Origin: JBMNKL01 sp050261495
GTDB lineage: Bacteria; Bacillota; Clostridia; Acetivibrionales; DTU013
Direction: 5' to 3'
Length of the DNA stretch: 38,553 nucleotides
Assembly (NCBI GenBank): GCA_050261495.1
Contig: JBLNDI010000136.1
Location: 1-38,553 of the forward strand
Below are positions 25,673 to 34,391 of the stretch, piece after piece (the stretch's first letter is position 1; every line of letters starts with the position of its first letter). The notes beneath the pieces were generated by a model. It worked only from the letters and a program-made list of their open reading frames with translations, was not told the origin of the DNA and did not search any database. A program made the position numbers and the translations under genes.

Positions 25673-25680
25673 GGTATAAT
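25673..25680 (+). promoter_or_regulatory. Extended -10 promoter of purR
   Basis: TGGTATAAT ends at 25680 (TATAAT 25675-25680), with only a TTTAAA-like -35 at 18 bases. The leader of about 110 bases to the ATG is GC-rich with small inverted repeats. I see no clear PurR box. Confidence 0.45.
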
Positions 25681-25795
25681 AAAAAATAATGAAAACATAC
25701 CGTGCGCCGGCGGCTCGAAGCTGCCGGGAACAGGACCGGGAAGGCTTCCGGGATTTGATGGTATTGCATGCGGTATTTTAAAACGAGAGATGCCT

Positions 25796-26611
25796 ATGGA
25801 AAAGATCCAAAGAAATGAAAGGATACTGATACTGCAAAGAATATTATACGATTCCCCGTGTAAAATTTTTAAACTGGGAACTTTCACCGAACTGCTCGGA
25901 TGCGCCAAGTCCTCAGTCAGCGAGGACATTGACATAATCAGGAACTCTTTTGAAAGGCAGAACATCGGTACCATTGAAACGATACCCGGCGCTTCGGGAG
26001 GGGTCAGGTACCTTCCTTCGGTTTCCGAACAAATGGTGTTAAAACTGTCGGAAAGGCTCGGCAGGGAACTTGTGAAAAAAGAGAGAATACTGCCCGGGGG
26101 ATACCTGTATATGCTGGATATCATTTATGATCCTGCCGTAGTGTCCGATATCGGGAGAGTATTTGCAAGCCGTTTCATTAGTAAAAATATTGATTATGTT
26201 ATTACCGTCGAAACAAAAGGGATACCCCTGGCATTTATGACAGCCAGGTATCTCAACGTGCCGCTGGTAATTGTAAGGCGGAATAATGAAGCCATGGACG
26301 GAGCCTCGGTGAATATCAACTATATATCCGGTTCATCAAGAAAATTGCAGACGATGGTGCTTTCGATGCGGTCGCTCAAGAGAAATTCAAGGCTTCTTTT
26401 TATTGATGATTTCATGAAGGGAGGGGGCACCGCAAAAGGTATCCTGGAGCTTGCGCGTGAATTCGCATGCGAAGTGGCCGGGATAAATGTGCTGGTTCAA
26501 ACGGCCGAACCTTCAAAAAAACTTGTTGACAGTTGGTTTTCGCTGCTTACGCTGCATGAGGTCGATGAAGAAAGAGGAATTATCAAAATCAGCCCGAGCA
26601 TCAGGGCTTAA
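25796..26611 (+). CDS. purR: Pur operon repressor PurR
   Basis: This 271-residue purine repressor of the Firmicute type joins an N-terminal winged-helix domain (about 1-72, KIQRNERILILQRILYDSP) to a phosphoribosyltransferase-like domain (about 75-271). The PRPP-binding loop reads LFIDDFMKGGGTAKG near residue 200, as in PurR, where PRPP acts as the inducer and lifts repression of purine genes. The ATG at 25796 has a GAGAG about six bases upstream; an ATG two codons earlier is possible. purR next to spoVG and prs is the conserved order in Bacillus and Clostridia. Confidence 0.93.
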   Translation: MEKIQRNERILILQRILYDSPCKIFKLGTFTELLGCAKSSVSEDIDIIRNSFERQNIGTIETIPGASGGVRYLPSVSEQMVLKLSERLGRELVKKERILPGGYLYMLDIIYDPAVVSDIGRVFASRFISKNIDYVITVETKGIPLAFMTARYLNVPLVIVRRNNEAMDGASVNINYISGSSRKLQTMVLSMRSLKRNSRLLFIDDFMKGGGTAKGILELAREFACEVAGINVLVQTAEPSKKLVDSWFSLLTLHEVDEERGIIKISPSIRA

Positions 26612-26686
26612 ATTGTGGAATAATATGTCATCCTGGTCTTATTGGCGCGCAAGTATACCAGAAGTATCAAATTTGTAAATAATAAA

Positions 26687-26713
26687 GAAGGAAAATGATA
26701 TTTTATATAGAAT
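26687..26713 (+). promoter_or_regulatory. SigH-type promoter of spoVG
   Basis: GAAGGAAAA (26687-26695), an 11-base spacer and ATAGAAT (26707-26713) match the SigH consensus RnAGGAwww-N11/12-RnnGAAT at every defined position. In Bacillus subtilis spoVG is a model SigH-controlled gene, so early-sporulation control is expected here too. Confidence 0.75.
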
Positions 26714-26753
26714 ATATAATGTACATTATACTTTTGGAAGGTGGTAGCAGATA

Positions 26754-27020
26754 ATGGAGATAACGGATGTTCGCATAAGGAGAATTGACGTTGAGGGTAA
26801 AATGAAAGCGGTCGTATCAGTAACTTTTGATAACGAGTTTGTCGTACATGATATCAAGGTTATAGAAAGCCAGAACGGCCTGTTCATCGCGATGCCAAGC
26901 AGAAAGACCCCCGATGGGGAGTTCAAGGATATTGCGCACCCGATAAATGCTGTCACACGGGAAAAAATTCAGAAAGCTATACTGGAAAAATATCTTTCAA
27001 CCACAACAACTGAGGAATAA
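26754..27020 (+). CDS. spoVG: Septation/sporulation regulator SpoVG
   Basis: This 88-residue protein opens MEITDVRIRRIDVEGKMKAV and continues SVTFDNEFVVHDIKVIE, GLFIAMPSRKTPDGEFKDIAHPIN, all diagnostic of SpoVG. The family binds DNA and RNA site-specifically and affects septation, capsule and sporulation genes. The length is normal, and GGAAGGTGG precedes the ATG. A SigH promoter lies upstream and a terminator follows, so it can be expressed as a single unit. Confidence 0.97.
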   Translation: MEITDVRIRRIDVEGKMKAVVSVTFDNEFVVHDIKVIESQNGLFIAMPSRKTPDGEFKDIAHPINAVTREKIQKAILEKYLSTTTTEE

Positions 27021-27035
27021 AGTAGAAATCCAAAA

Positions 27036-27061
27036 GGCACTTTGAAAGAAGTGTCTTTTTT
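27036..27061 (+). terminator. Rho-independent terminator of spoVG
   Basis: GGCACTT/AAGTGTC (27036-27042 with 27049-27055, 6-nt loop, one G-T pair) is followed by six T (27056-27061). Confidence 0.8.
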
Positions 27062-27065
27062 ATTA

Positions 27066-27094
27066 TTGAAAAAAGGTTTGAAAAGTGTGATAAT
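27066..27094 (+). promoter_or_regulatory. SigA promoter of the glmU-prs-pth-mfd operon
   Basis: TTGAAA (27066-27071), 17-base spacer, GATAAT (27089-27094), directly after the spoVG terminator and about 30 bases before the glmU ATG. Confidence 0.6.
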
Positions 27095-27125
27095 ATATGC
27101 GGAACTTGAAAGGACACAAAATCAG

Positions 27126-27881
27126 ATGCAACAGGTAACCGCTTTAATACTTGCTGCCGGCGAAGGCAAAAGGATGAAATCAAAAAAGGCAAAAACGCTG
27201 CACCGGGTTTGCGGCAAAGCTATGATTGAGTGGGTGTACGAAGCGGCACGGAATGCGGGTATTGAGAAATGCGTCGCCATAGTAGGCCATAAAGCCGAAC
27301 AGGTTATCAAATACATGGGAAACAGGGTCGAGTATATTTTTCAGCAACAACGCCTTGGCACCGGTCATGCCGTACAGCAGGCCAGCCGTTATTATAACGA
27401 TGGTGACGGATATATCCTGGTACTGTACGGAGATACCCCGCTCATTTCAGCCAATACGATAAAAAGCGCAATTGAATACATGGCGTGCGGAGATTACAAG
27501 GCAGTTGTCATTACTGCGGTTATGAAGGATGCATTTGGCTACGGGCGCATCGTCAGGGATAAAGACGGCAATCTTGTCAGGATTGTCGAGCAGAGGGATG
27601 CAAGCGAGGCCGAAAAAGCCATAAAGGAAATAAATTCAGGCATGTATGTTTTTTCAGCCAGGGAGCTTGCTGAAACAATAAAACTTCTCAGGAACGATAA
27701 CGACCAGGGAGAGTATTATTTGACGGATGTAGTTGAAATAATGATATCGAAGGGTTATCGCGTAGGAACATATAAAGCGGAGGACAGCAGCGAAGTGCTC
27801 GGAGTCAATGATCCGGCGCAGCTTAGGCGGGTTTCGGCTGTTCTTAAAAAAAGAAAAATCATGGAAAACGCATCATTATAG
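27126..27881 (+). CDS. glmU: GlmU-type uridylyltransferase, acetyltransferase domain absent
   Basis: This 251-residue protein corresponds to the N-terminal half of GlmU, which makes UDP-GlcNAc from GlcNAc-1-phosphate and UTP. The nucleotide-binding motif LAAGEGKRMKSKKAKTLH opens it, and QQRLGTGHAVQQA, YGDTPLI and EINSGMYVF follow at family positions. The normal bifunctional enzyme is about 450-460 residues; here it stops just after LGVNDPAQLRR..LKKRKIMENASL, before the left-handed beta-helix acetyltransferase. No frame continues the domain and prs starts 18 bases later. The ATG at 27126 follows AAAGGA; an upstream ATG at 27042 overlaps the promoter. GlcN-1-P acetylation must be done by another protein. 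Confidence 0.9.
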   Translation: MQQVTALILAAGEGKRMKSKKAKTLHRVCGKAMIEWVYEAARNAGIEKCVAIVGHKAEQVIKYMGNRVEYIFQQQRLGTGHAVQQASRYYNDGDGYILVLYGDTPLISANTIKSAIEYMACGDYKAVVITAVMKDAFGYGRIVRDKDGNLVRIVEQRDASEAEKAIKEINSGMYVFSARELAETIKLLRNDNDQGEYYLTDVVEIMISKGYRVGTYKAEDSSEVLGVNDPAQLRRVSAVLKKRKIMENASL

Positions 27882-27899
27882 TAAAAGGGGTTCGAACAA

Positions 27900-28862
27900 A
27901 TGAATGTGCACGGGAAAGATATAAAAATATTTGCCGGAAACTCAAACCGGCCTCTTGCCGAGGAAATCGCCGAAAAAATAGGTTTGCCGCTGGGAATAGC
28001 AACGGTAGGCAAGTTCAGTGACGGGGAAACCGCCATCAACATTGGAGAGGTGGTAAGAGGTTCCGATGTTTTTGTTATACAATCAACCTGTGCGCCTGTC
28101 AACGACAACCTGGTGGAACTGCTTATCATGATCGATGCGTTGAAGAGAGCTTCCGCCGGAAGGATTACAGCGGTAATGCCGTATTTCGGGTATGCGCGCC
28201 AGGACAGGAAAGCAAAGGCGAGGGACCCTATTTCGGCCAAACTGGTTGCAAATCTTATAACGGTTGCAGGTGCGGACAGGGTACTTACGATGGATTTGCA
28301 CACGCCGCAGTTGCAGGGGTTTTTTGACATACCCGTGGATCACCTTTTGGGCGTTCCCGTGTTGGCGAAATATTTCCAAGAAAAGCTGGGCAATACCGAA
28401 GACGTCGTAGCGGTATCGCCTGACGTGGGCGGTGTCACGCGGACGAGAAAATTCGCCGAATGGCTTGATATTCCGATAGCCATAATAGACAAGAGAAGGC
28501 CAAAAGCCAACGTATGCGAGATTATGAACATAATCGGCGATGTCAGGAATAAAAGGGCAGTACTGATAGATGACCTGATAGACACTGCGGGGACGATAGT
28601 CAGCGCCAGCGAGGTGTTGATGGAAATGGGAGCCAAAGAAGTATTTGCATGCTGCACGCATGGAGTTTTTTCGGGATCTGCCTGCGAAAGGATCAACGAA
28701 TCCCATCTGAAAGAGATCGTAACGCTGAATACGATTCCTATGCCGAAGGACAAGCCGATTGATAAGATAACATCCATATCGATAGCCCCCATATTTGCGG
28801 AAGCAATTGAAAGGATATACGGGGATATTTCCATCAGCACGATCTTTACGCAAAGGGAATAA
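27900..28862 (+). CDS. prs: Ribose-phosphate pyrophosphokinase
   Basis: This 320-residue PRPP synthetase transfers pyrophosphate from ATP to ribose 5-phosphate, feeding purine, pyrimidine, His and Trp synthesis. The class I motifs are visible: KIFAGNSNRPLAEEIAEK, PYFGYARQDRK (ATP site), LTMDLHTPQLQGFFDIPVD (metal/PRPP region), DVGGVTRTR and the PRPP loop VLIDDLIDTAGTI. AAGGGG nine bases upstream supports the ATG at 27900. It sits with purR close by, whose inducer is PRPP. Confidence 0.97.
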   Translation: MNVHGKDIKIFAGNSNRPLAEEIAEKIGLPLGIATVGKFSDGETAINIGEVVRGSDVFVIQSTCAPVNDNLVELLIMIDALKRASAGRITAVMPYFGYARQDRKAKARDPISAKLVANLITVAGADRVLTMDLHTPQLQGFFDIPVDHLLGVPVLAKYFQEKLGNTEDVVAVSPDVGGVTRTRKFAEWLDIPIAIIDKRRPKANVCEIMNIIGDVRNKRAVLIDDLIDTAGTIVSASEVLMEMGAKEVFACCTHGVFSGSACERINESHLKEIVTLNTIPMPKDKPIDKITSISIAPIFAEAIERIYGDISISTIFTQRE

Positions 28863-28881
28863 GCAGTTCGGGGGTGCCGTA

Positions 28882-29472
28882 TTGGAGAAATTGACCGTTA
28901 TTGCAGGTCTGGGCAATCCGGGAAATAAATACGTGAATACCAGGCATAATGTCGGTTTTGCAGTGATAGACGTTCTTTCAGAGAAAACGGGGATAAAAGT
29001 CAACCGTATAAAATTTAAAGGCCTTATTGGAGAAGGCCTCATAAACGGTGAAAAGGTCTTACTTGTCAAACCGCAGACATATATGAACCAGAGCGGCGAA
29101 TGCCTGAGGGAAATTGTTGAATGGTACGGGATTCCCGTGGGAAACATTATTGTGATATATGATGACGCGGATCTCCCGGTCGGAACCTTGAGGATACGTC
29201 CCGGAGGCAGTTCGGGTACGCACAACGGCATGAAATCCATAATATACCAACTACAGTCGGATGAGTTTCCACGTATCAGGATTGGAATCGGGAACGCGCC
29301 GGAGGGCTGGGATCTTGCGGACTATGTATTGAGCCGGTTCAATAACGATGAAGCCGGCATTATAGGCAGAAGTGTTGAAATTGCTGCCGAGGCTGCCGTA
29401 AAGATTATTGAATCGGGCATAATTGCCGCAATGAACCTATATAACGGGAACAGGCATATCCCGGACGACTGA
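28882..29472 (+). CDS. pth: Peptidyl-tRNA hydrolase
   Basis: This 196-residue enzyme recycles peptidyl-tRNA dropped during translation. It opens M-EKLTVIAGLGNPGNKYVNT with the catalytic His22 in NTRHNVGF; the motifs KPQTYMNQSG, YDDADLPVGTLRIRPGGSSGTHNGMKSI and FPRIRIGIG are all present. The TTG at 28882-28884 is chosen because GGGGGTG lies six bases upstream and the product starts as other Pth do; an ATG at 28795 would add 29 residues inside prs. It is 19 bases downstream of prs. Confidence 0.95.
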   Translation: MEKLTVIAGLGNPGNKYVNTRHNVGFAVIDVLSEKTGIKVNRIKFKGLIGEGLINGEKVLLVKPQTYMNQSGECLREIVEWYGIPVGNIIVIYDDADLPVGTLRIRPGGSSGTHNGMKSIIYQLQSDEFPRIRIGIGNAPEGWDLADYVLSRFNNDEAGIIGRSVEIAAEAAVKIIESGIIAAMNLYNGNRHIPDD

Positions 29473-29497
29473 AAGAATAACGCACGCGGAAGGTTTT

Positions 29498-32400
29498 ATG
29501 ATAGATTTCATTAACCCGTTGCTTGAACTTGAAGAATACCGGCAGGTTTTATTCAATGCAAAAAGATATACCACGCCAGTAAAAATCGTAGGGCTGTCTG
29601 AATCGCAGAAAGCCCATATTTGTCATGCCCTCTGCCGTCATTCCGGTTATAAGGGAATCTTCGTAACTTTTAATGAAATGCAGGCAAGGAAGCTGTATGA
29701 TGACTTTGCTTTTTTTGGGGGAGACGATGTCCTTTTATTCCCGAATAAAGAGATAATGCTGTACGACGTGGAAGCCAAGAGCAATGACATGGTTTACAGG
29801 AGGCTGGCTGTCCTGGACCGGATTATGCGGGACGATTATTCCTTTATAGTCGCTTCCGCGGAAGCGGTATCGCACAAGCTCGTTCATCCCGGGATTTTGC
29901 GCAATGCCATGGTCAATGTTGATATGAACAGCCGCATAGACCTGGACGAATTTTCGCGCAGGCTTGTAATGATGGCCTACGAAAGGGTGGAAACCGTCGA
30001 AAGGCGGGGCCAGTTTGCAATCAGGGGCGGTATTGCGGATGTATTTTCAATAGACGCGGACAGCGCCGTCAGGATTGAATTGTTTGGAGACGAAGTTGAC
30101 TCCATAAGAAACTTCGACGTAAATACCCAAAGGTCGACCGAAGTGCTGGAATCCGCCAGGATAATACCCGCAAGAGAAATCATTTATACGGAAGAAAAGA
30201 AGCATGGTATTATTGAAGCAATCAGCCGCGACCTGGAAGCAACGGCGGAAAGGAACCGCACCCTGTCCGAAAAGGTTGGCGCCGACATCGAACGCCTTAA
30301 GGAAGAATGGTATTTTCCCGGGATCGACAGGTATATCCCGTATATAGCCGATGAGCCATTTTCGCTGCTGGATTATGCCGGCAGTGAAGTGATGGTCTTT
30401 ATCGATGAACCGGAAAGGCATGCCCAAAGGCTTGAAAACCTCATGCTGGAACATGAAGAGATATGCAAGGCGATGATGGAGAAGGGGCAGCTGCTGCCGC
30501 AAAGCACCGGCATGTTTATTGATTTCACCGGGCTTTTATCAAAGCTGGAAAAAAAGAAAACTTTTTTTCTAAATGCGTTAAATGCCGGAAGCCCTGTTTT
30601 AAGCGGCACGAAAGTATTCGAGATTCCTGCCGGAACCATCGAGTCGTTCCAGGGCAACATAAATTTGCTGGAAGAGGCCCTTACCGGCTGGAAAAAGAAT
30701 AAAAACAGGGTATTGCTGCTTTCAGGCACGAAAGGACGCGGGGAACGGCTGAGAGATATGCTGTTGACAGGGGGAATAGAGGCGTTATTTGCGGAAGAAG
30801 TGAATGAGCCTGTCATGCCGGGACAAATCGTTATTACGCGCGGAAGCCTGCACAAGGGATTTGAATACCCGACTATCGGCTTCGTTGTTGTCAGCGACGG
30901 GGAAGTATTCGGCCAGGACCGCAGAAAGAGGGCAAAAGTATCCGGAAGGTATAAAGGAAGCCCGATAAGCGCGTTTTCCGATTTGAGCGTCGGGGATTAC
31001 GTCGTACACCAGTCCCATGGAATCGGGCAGTATATCGGTATTGAAAAGCTGACTGTCGAGGGCGTTAAAAAGGATTATTTCAAGATACGCTACCAGGACA
31101 ATGCTTTTTTATATATACCAACGAACCAGTTGGATCTCATTCAGAGATACATCGGGTCAGAGGGAAAACAGCCGAAAGTCAACAAGCTGGGCGGAACCGA
31201 GTGGTTGAAAACAAAAAGCAGGGTCAAGGAATCCCTGAAGGAACTCGCTGCAGAGCTTATCAAACTGTATGCGCAGAGGCAAGCAGCCGGCGGGTATGCC
31301 TATTCCAAGGATACCATATGGCAAAGGCAGTTTGAGGAGCAATTCCCTTACGAAGAAACGGAAGACCAGCTCAAGTGCGTTGAAGAAATCAAGGAAGATA
31401 TGGAATCCGACAAGGTAATGGACAGGTTGTTGTGCGGGGATGTAGGGTACGGGAAAACCGAGGTTGCCATCCGCGCCATTTTCAAAGCCGTTATGGACGG
31501 AAGGCAGGTGGCGTACCTGGTGCCCACCACCATACTGGCCCAGCAGCATTATAATAATTTTATCGAAAGGTTTAAAGATTTCCCGGTAACTATTGAAGTT
31601 ATCAGCCGTTTCAGGACCAAGTCCGAGCAGAAGCGGATCCTTAAGGATGTGAAATCGGGCAATGTGGACGTGCTTATAGGAACCCACCGGCTGCTCCAGA
31701 AGGATGTACATTTTAAAGACCTGGGATTGCTTGTGATTGACGAGGAGCACCGTTTCGGGGTATTCCACAAGGAGCGGCTGAAAAATCTTGCGCCGAGCGT
31801 GGATGTGCTGACGCTGACCGCTACTCCTATTCCGCGCACGCTGCACATGTCGCTGACCGGCATCAGGGATATAAGCGTTCTGGAAGATCCGCCGGAAGAG
31901 AGGTACCCGGTGCAGACGTATGTGATGGAATACAACAAGGATGTCATAAAAGATGCGATTATCAGGGAGCTTGGAAGGCGGGGGCAGGTATTCTACCTGT
32001 ATAACAGGGTCAGGTCGATTGACATGAAGGCTTTCGAAATACAGGAAATCGTTCCGGAAGCCAGGGTGGCGGTAGCCCACGGGCAGATGGACGAGAGACG
32101 GCTTGAAGATGTGATGTTTGAATTTTTAAGCGGCAAGTATGACATACTGGTGTGTACGACAATTATCGAATCGGGCCTGGATATGCCGAACGTGAACACG
32201 CTCATTGTCGAGGATGCCGATAAGATGGGCCTTGCGCAGTTATACCAGCTGAGAGGCAGGGTAGGGCGCTCCAACAGGCTGGCTTATGCATATATTACCT
32301 ATAGAAAGGACAAGGTTGTTTCCGAAATTGCCGAGAAAAGGCTGAAGGCTATAAAGGAACTGACGGAATTGGGCTCCGGGTTCAAGATAGCAATGCGTGA

Positions 32401-32998
32401 CATGGAAATAAGGGGAGCGGGAAATCTGCTCGGACCCGAACAGCACGGACATATGGAATCTGTCGGGTACGACATGTATTGCCGCCTTCTCGATGAAGCG
32501 GTCAGGGAACTGAAGGGCTTACCCCTCAGAAAGGAAGAGCCTGAGATTACGATTGACATAAATATAGACGCGTACATTGATGATTCATATATCGGGGATG
32601 AAAGCAAAAAAATAGAGATGTATAAAAAAATCGCCGCGATACAGGACGAGAACGATGTAAGGGATATAGAGGACGAGCTTGCGGACAGGTTCGGCGATAT
32701 TCCCGAACCCGTGTCAAACCTGGTGAAGATTGCGCACATAAAAGCCATGGCCCGTTCGCTGGGTTTTTCTTCAGTACTGGAAAAGAACGGGACTGTCACT
32801 TTCAACTTGTCAAGTGCCAAAAACATTGACTTTCAGGCAATCAGCCGGGTTGCGGAAAAATACAGGAGGCAATTGCTTTTTAACGCAGGATCTGCGCCTT
32901 ATATTGTATTTAAGCTAAACGCGGCGCAAAAAAACAATATCCTGGACAATATTAAGATTTTGTTACAGGAATTAAAAAGCTATGAAGTAAAGCAATAA
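29498..32998 (+). CDS. mfd: Transcription-repair coupling factor Mfd
   Basis: This 1166-residue ATP-driven DNA translocase removes RNA polymerase stalled at lesions and recruits UvrA. Domains in order are a UvrB-like N-terminal region (to about 350), a polymerase-interacting domain around 500-560 (YVVHQSHGIGQYIGIEKL), a RecG-like helicase core with Walker A GDVGYGKTE near 648 and DEEH near 748, TATPIPRTL, and a C-terminal TRCF domain. The length is typical. GGAAGG four bases before the ATG supports the start. It closes the glmU-prs-pth-mfd block, as in Bacillus. Confidence 0.97.
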   Translation: MIDFINPLLELEEYRQVLFNAKRYTTPVKIVGLSESQKAHICHALCRHSGYKGIFVTFNEMQARKLYDDFAFFGGDDVLLFPNKEIMLYDVEAKSNDMVYRRLAVLDRIMRDDYSFIVASAEAVSHKLVHPGILRNAMVNVDMNSRIDLDEFSRRLVMMAYERVETVERRGQFAIRGGIADVFSIDADSAVRIELFGDEVDSIRNFDVNTQRSTEVLESARIIPAREIIYTEEKKHGIIEAISRDLEATAERNRTLSEKVGADIERLKEEWYFPGIDRYIPYIADEPFSLLDYAGSEVMVFIDEPERHAQRLENLMLEHEEICKAMMEKGQLLPQSTGMFIDFTGLLSKLEKKKTFFLNALNAGSPVLSGTKVFEIPAGTIESFQGNINLLEEALTGWKKNKNRVLLLSGTKGRGERLRDMLLTGGIEALFAEEVNEPVMPGQIVITRGSLHKGFEYPTIGFVVVSDGEVFGQDRRKRAKVSGRYKGSPISAFSDLSVGDYVVHQSHGIGQYIGIEKLTVEGVKKDYFKIRYQDNAFLYIPTNQLDLIQRYIGSEGKQPKVNKLGGTEWLKTKSRVKESLKELAAELIKLYAQRQAAGGYAYSKDTIWQRQFEEQFPYEETEDQLKCVEEIKEDMESDKVMDRLLCGDVGYGKTEVAIRAIFKAVMDGRQVAYLVPTTILAQQHYNNFIERFKDFPVTIEVISRFRTKSEQKRILKDVKSGNVDVLIGTHRLLQKDVHFKDLGLLVIDEEHRFGVFHKERLKNLAPSVDVLTLTATPIPRTLHMSLTGIRDISVLEDPPEERYPVQTYVMEYNKDVIKDAIIRELGRRGQVFYLYNRVRSIDMKAFEIQEIVPEARVAVAHGQMDERRLEDVMFEFLSGKYDILVCTTIIESGLDMPNVNTLIVEDADKMGLAQLYQLRGRVGRSNRLAYAYITYRKDKVVSEIAEKRLKAIKELTELGSGFKIAMRDMEIRGAGNLLGPEQHGHMESVGYDMYCRLLDEAVRELKGLPLRKEEPEITIDINIDAYIDDSYIGDESKKIEMYKKIAAIQDENDVRDIEDELADRFGDIPEPVSNLVKIAHIKAMARSLGFSSVLEKNGTVTFNLSSAKNIDFQAISRVAEKYRRQLLFNAGSAPYIVFKLNAAQKNNILDNIKILLQELKSYEVKQ

Positions 32999-33095
32999 TC
33001 TATTATAATGTACTTGATTGGACGCATTAGCCAGTTGCATGGGAACTGACGCTTGAAAATGCGCTATGGATTATCGTTAATGGGGAGATGTTGAT

Positions 33096-34238
33096 TTGAA
33101 AAAAAGTGTTGACCAAAAGAATACCGGCTATAAAGCACAGGAAGAAAAATGGACGATGCCCATATTTGCAAAGTATGGGCTGGTTGCCGCTGCAATTGTC
33201 GTCGCTATTGCAATCGGCCTCGTTATTTATTTTAATGTTACCGGAAGTTACGTTGCGAAAATCGACGGGGAAAAAATCAGCACGGAGGAGTTCAGGTTCC
33301 AGCTTGATATTCAAAAACAGAACATGTATTTAGATGCATACCTGGTAGACCCGTCAATCAGCGAGGAAACATTCTGGGCGACGAAAATAGGCGGCGAAGA
33401 TGCTGTAGAAGTAGCCAAAAAGTTAACCCTTGACGCTCTTAAAAGCGCAAAGGTGTCTTATAAAAAGGCGAAAGACGCCAAGGTGAAACTGACGGCTGAT
33501 GAGATAAAGGCAATCGATGAGCGCATCCGGACAAGTTATATAGATGTCTATGGAGACGGAAACAAGATAAAGGCAAACAAGGCATTCAAGGAGCAGTACG
33601 GGTTAACGATCGATACCTTGAGAAAGATCATGATAGAAAATTATACAGCTGCAAAATTCATGCAGCAGGAAATTAGTAAAATTCCTGACGAAGAGGCAGG
33701 CGTGGAGACTTATTACGAGAAAAACCCGGATTGGTTTAAAGAAGCGGATTACAGGTACAATGGCGAAGAAGCGGTATGGGCAAGGCATATACTGATAAAA
33801 GTCGATGGATCCGCCACCCAGGACGAAAAAGACGCTGCCAGGAAAAAGGCTGAGGATATTATTGAAAAGTTAAAAGCAGGAGAGGATTTTGCGGCGCTTG
33901 CAAAGGAATACTCCGAGGATGAAGGCTCCAACAGCAGGGGCGGAGATTATGTGTTCGGGAAGGATGCCACGTTTTACTCAGAGTTCAAAGACGCAGCCTT
34001 TTCGCTCGAACCGGGCGAGTTTACGCAAACGCCCGTCGAAACGGGAGCCGGCTACCACATAATCAAGGTAGAAGAAAAATATGCCAAGGATGAGCCTGTC
34101 AGCCTTAAATGCGCCAAGGAATACTACGAGTACGGAACTGGGTTTGTCAAATACAAGCTTTACATGGAAAAGGTGAATAATTGGGTTAACAGTGCGGAAT
34201 ATGAATTGAATACGTCCGTTTATGGTTCGATTAAGTAA
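33096..34238 (+). CDS. Membrane-anchored PrsA/SurA-like peptidyl-prolyl isomerase
   Basis: This 380-residue extracytoplasmic folding factor has a basic N-terminus, one membrane segment (about 28-47) and an SurA-like N-terminal chaperone region. A parvulin rotamase domain lies at about 228-335 (AVWARHILIKVD, GEDFAALAKEYSED, GGDYVFGKDATF, GYHIIKVEEKY). Unlike classical PrsA it has no lipobox cysteine and seems held by an uncleaved membrane helix. The TTG start at 33096 has GGGGAG eight bases upstream. It follows mfd by 97 bases, the order seen in several Clostridia, and probably helps fold secreted or cell-wall proteins. Confidence 0.88.
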   Translation: MKKSVDQKNTGYKAQEEKWTMPIFAKYGLVAAAIVVAIAIGLVIYFNVTGSYVAKIDGEKISTEEFRFQLDIQKQNMYLDAYLVDPSISEETFWATKIGGEDAVEVAKKLTLDALKSAKVSYKKAKDAKVKLTADEIKAIDERIRTSYIDVYGDGNKIKANKAFKEQYGLTIDTLRKIMIENYTAAKFMQQEISKIPDEEAGVETYYEKNPDWFKEADYRYNGEEAVWARHILIKVDGSATQDEKDAARKKAEDIIEKLKAGEDFAALAKEYSEDEGSNSRGGDYVFGKDATFYSEFKDAAFSLEPGEFTQTPVETGAGYHIIKVEEKYAKDEPVSLKCAKEYYEYGTGFVKYKLYMEKVNNWVNSAEYELNTSVYGSIK

Positions 34239-34264
34239 ATGCTGCCAAATTTATGGCTATATGG

Positions 34265-34282
34265 CCGGGAATACCCGTTTTT
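34265..34282 (+). terminator. Weak terminator after the PrsA-like gene
   Basis: CGGG/CCCG (34266-34269 with 34274-34277, loop AATA) is followed by five T. The stem is short, so this is tentative. Confidence 0.4.
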
Positions 34283-34320
34283 CCGCGTGTAATCATATAT
34301 ATTCACAATTAGCCTCATAT

Positions 34321-34350
34321 GTATAAAACTCCAATAAACAATTAATACTA
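34321..34350 (+). promoter_or_regulatory. SigG-like promoter of spoVT
   Basis: GTATA (34321-34325), an 18-base spacer and AATACTA (34344-34350) resemble the forespore SigG consensus GHATR-N17/18-CATWHTA, with one -10 mismatch. In Bacillus subtilis spoVT is under SigG, so the match is meaningful but not proven. Confidence 0.5.
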
Positions 34351-34391
34351 AAAAAGCAATGAGAAACATATCATTTAAGGAGGTAATGACA

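Noticed and set aside
28083..29240. Minus-strand frame of 385 codons opposite prs and pth
   Set aside because: Both sense genes are unmistakable; the antisense product shows no recognisable domain and is biased by the sense codons.
31157..32080. Minus-strand frame of 307 codons inside mfd
   Set aside because: Antisense to the conserved helicase core with no start signal or motif.
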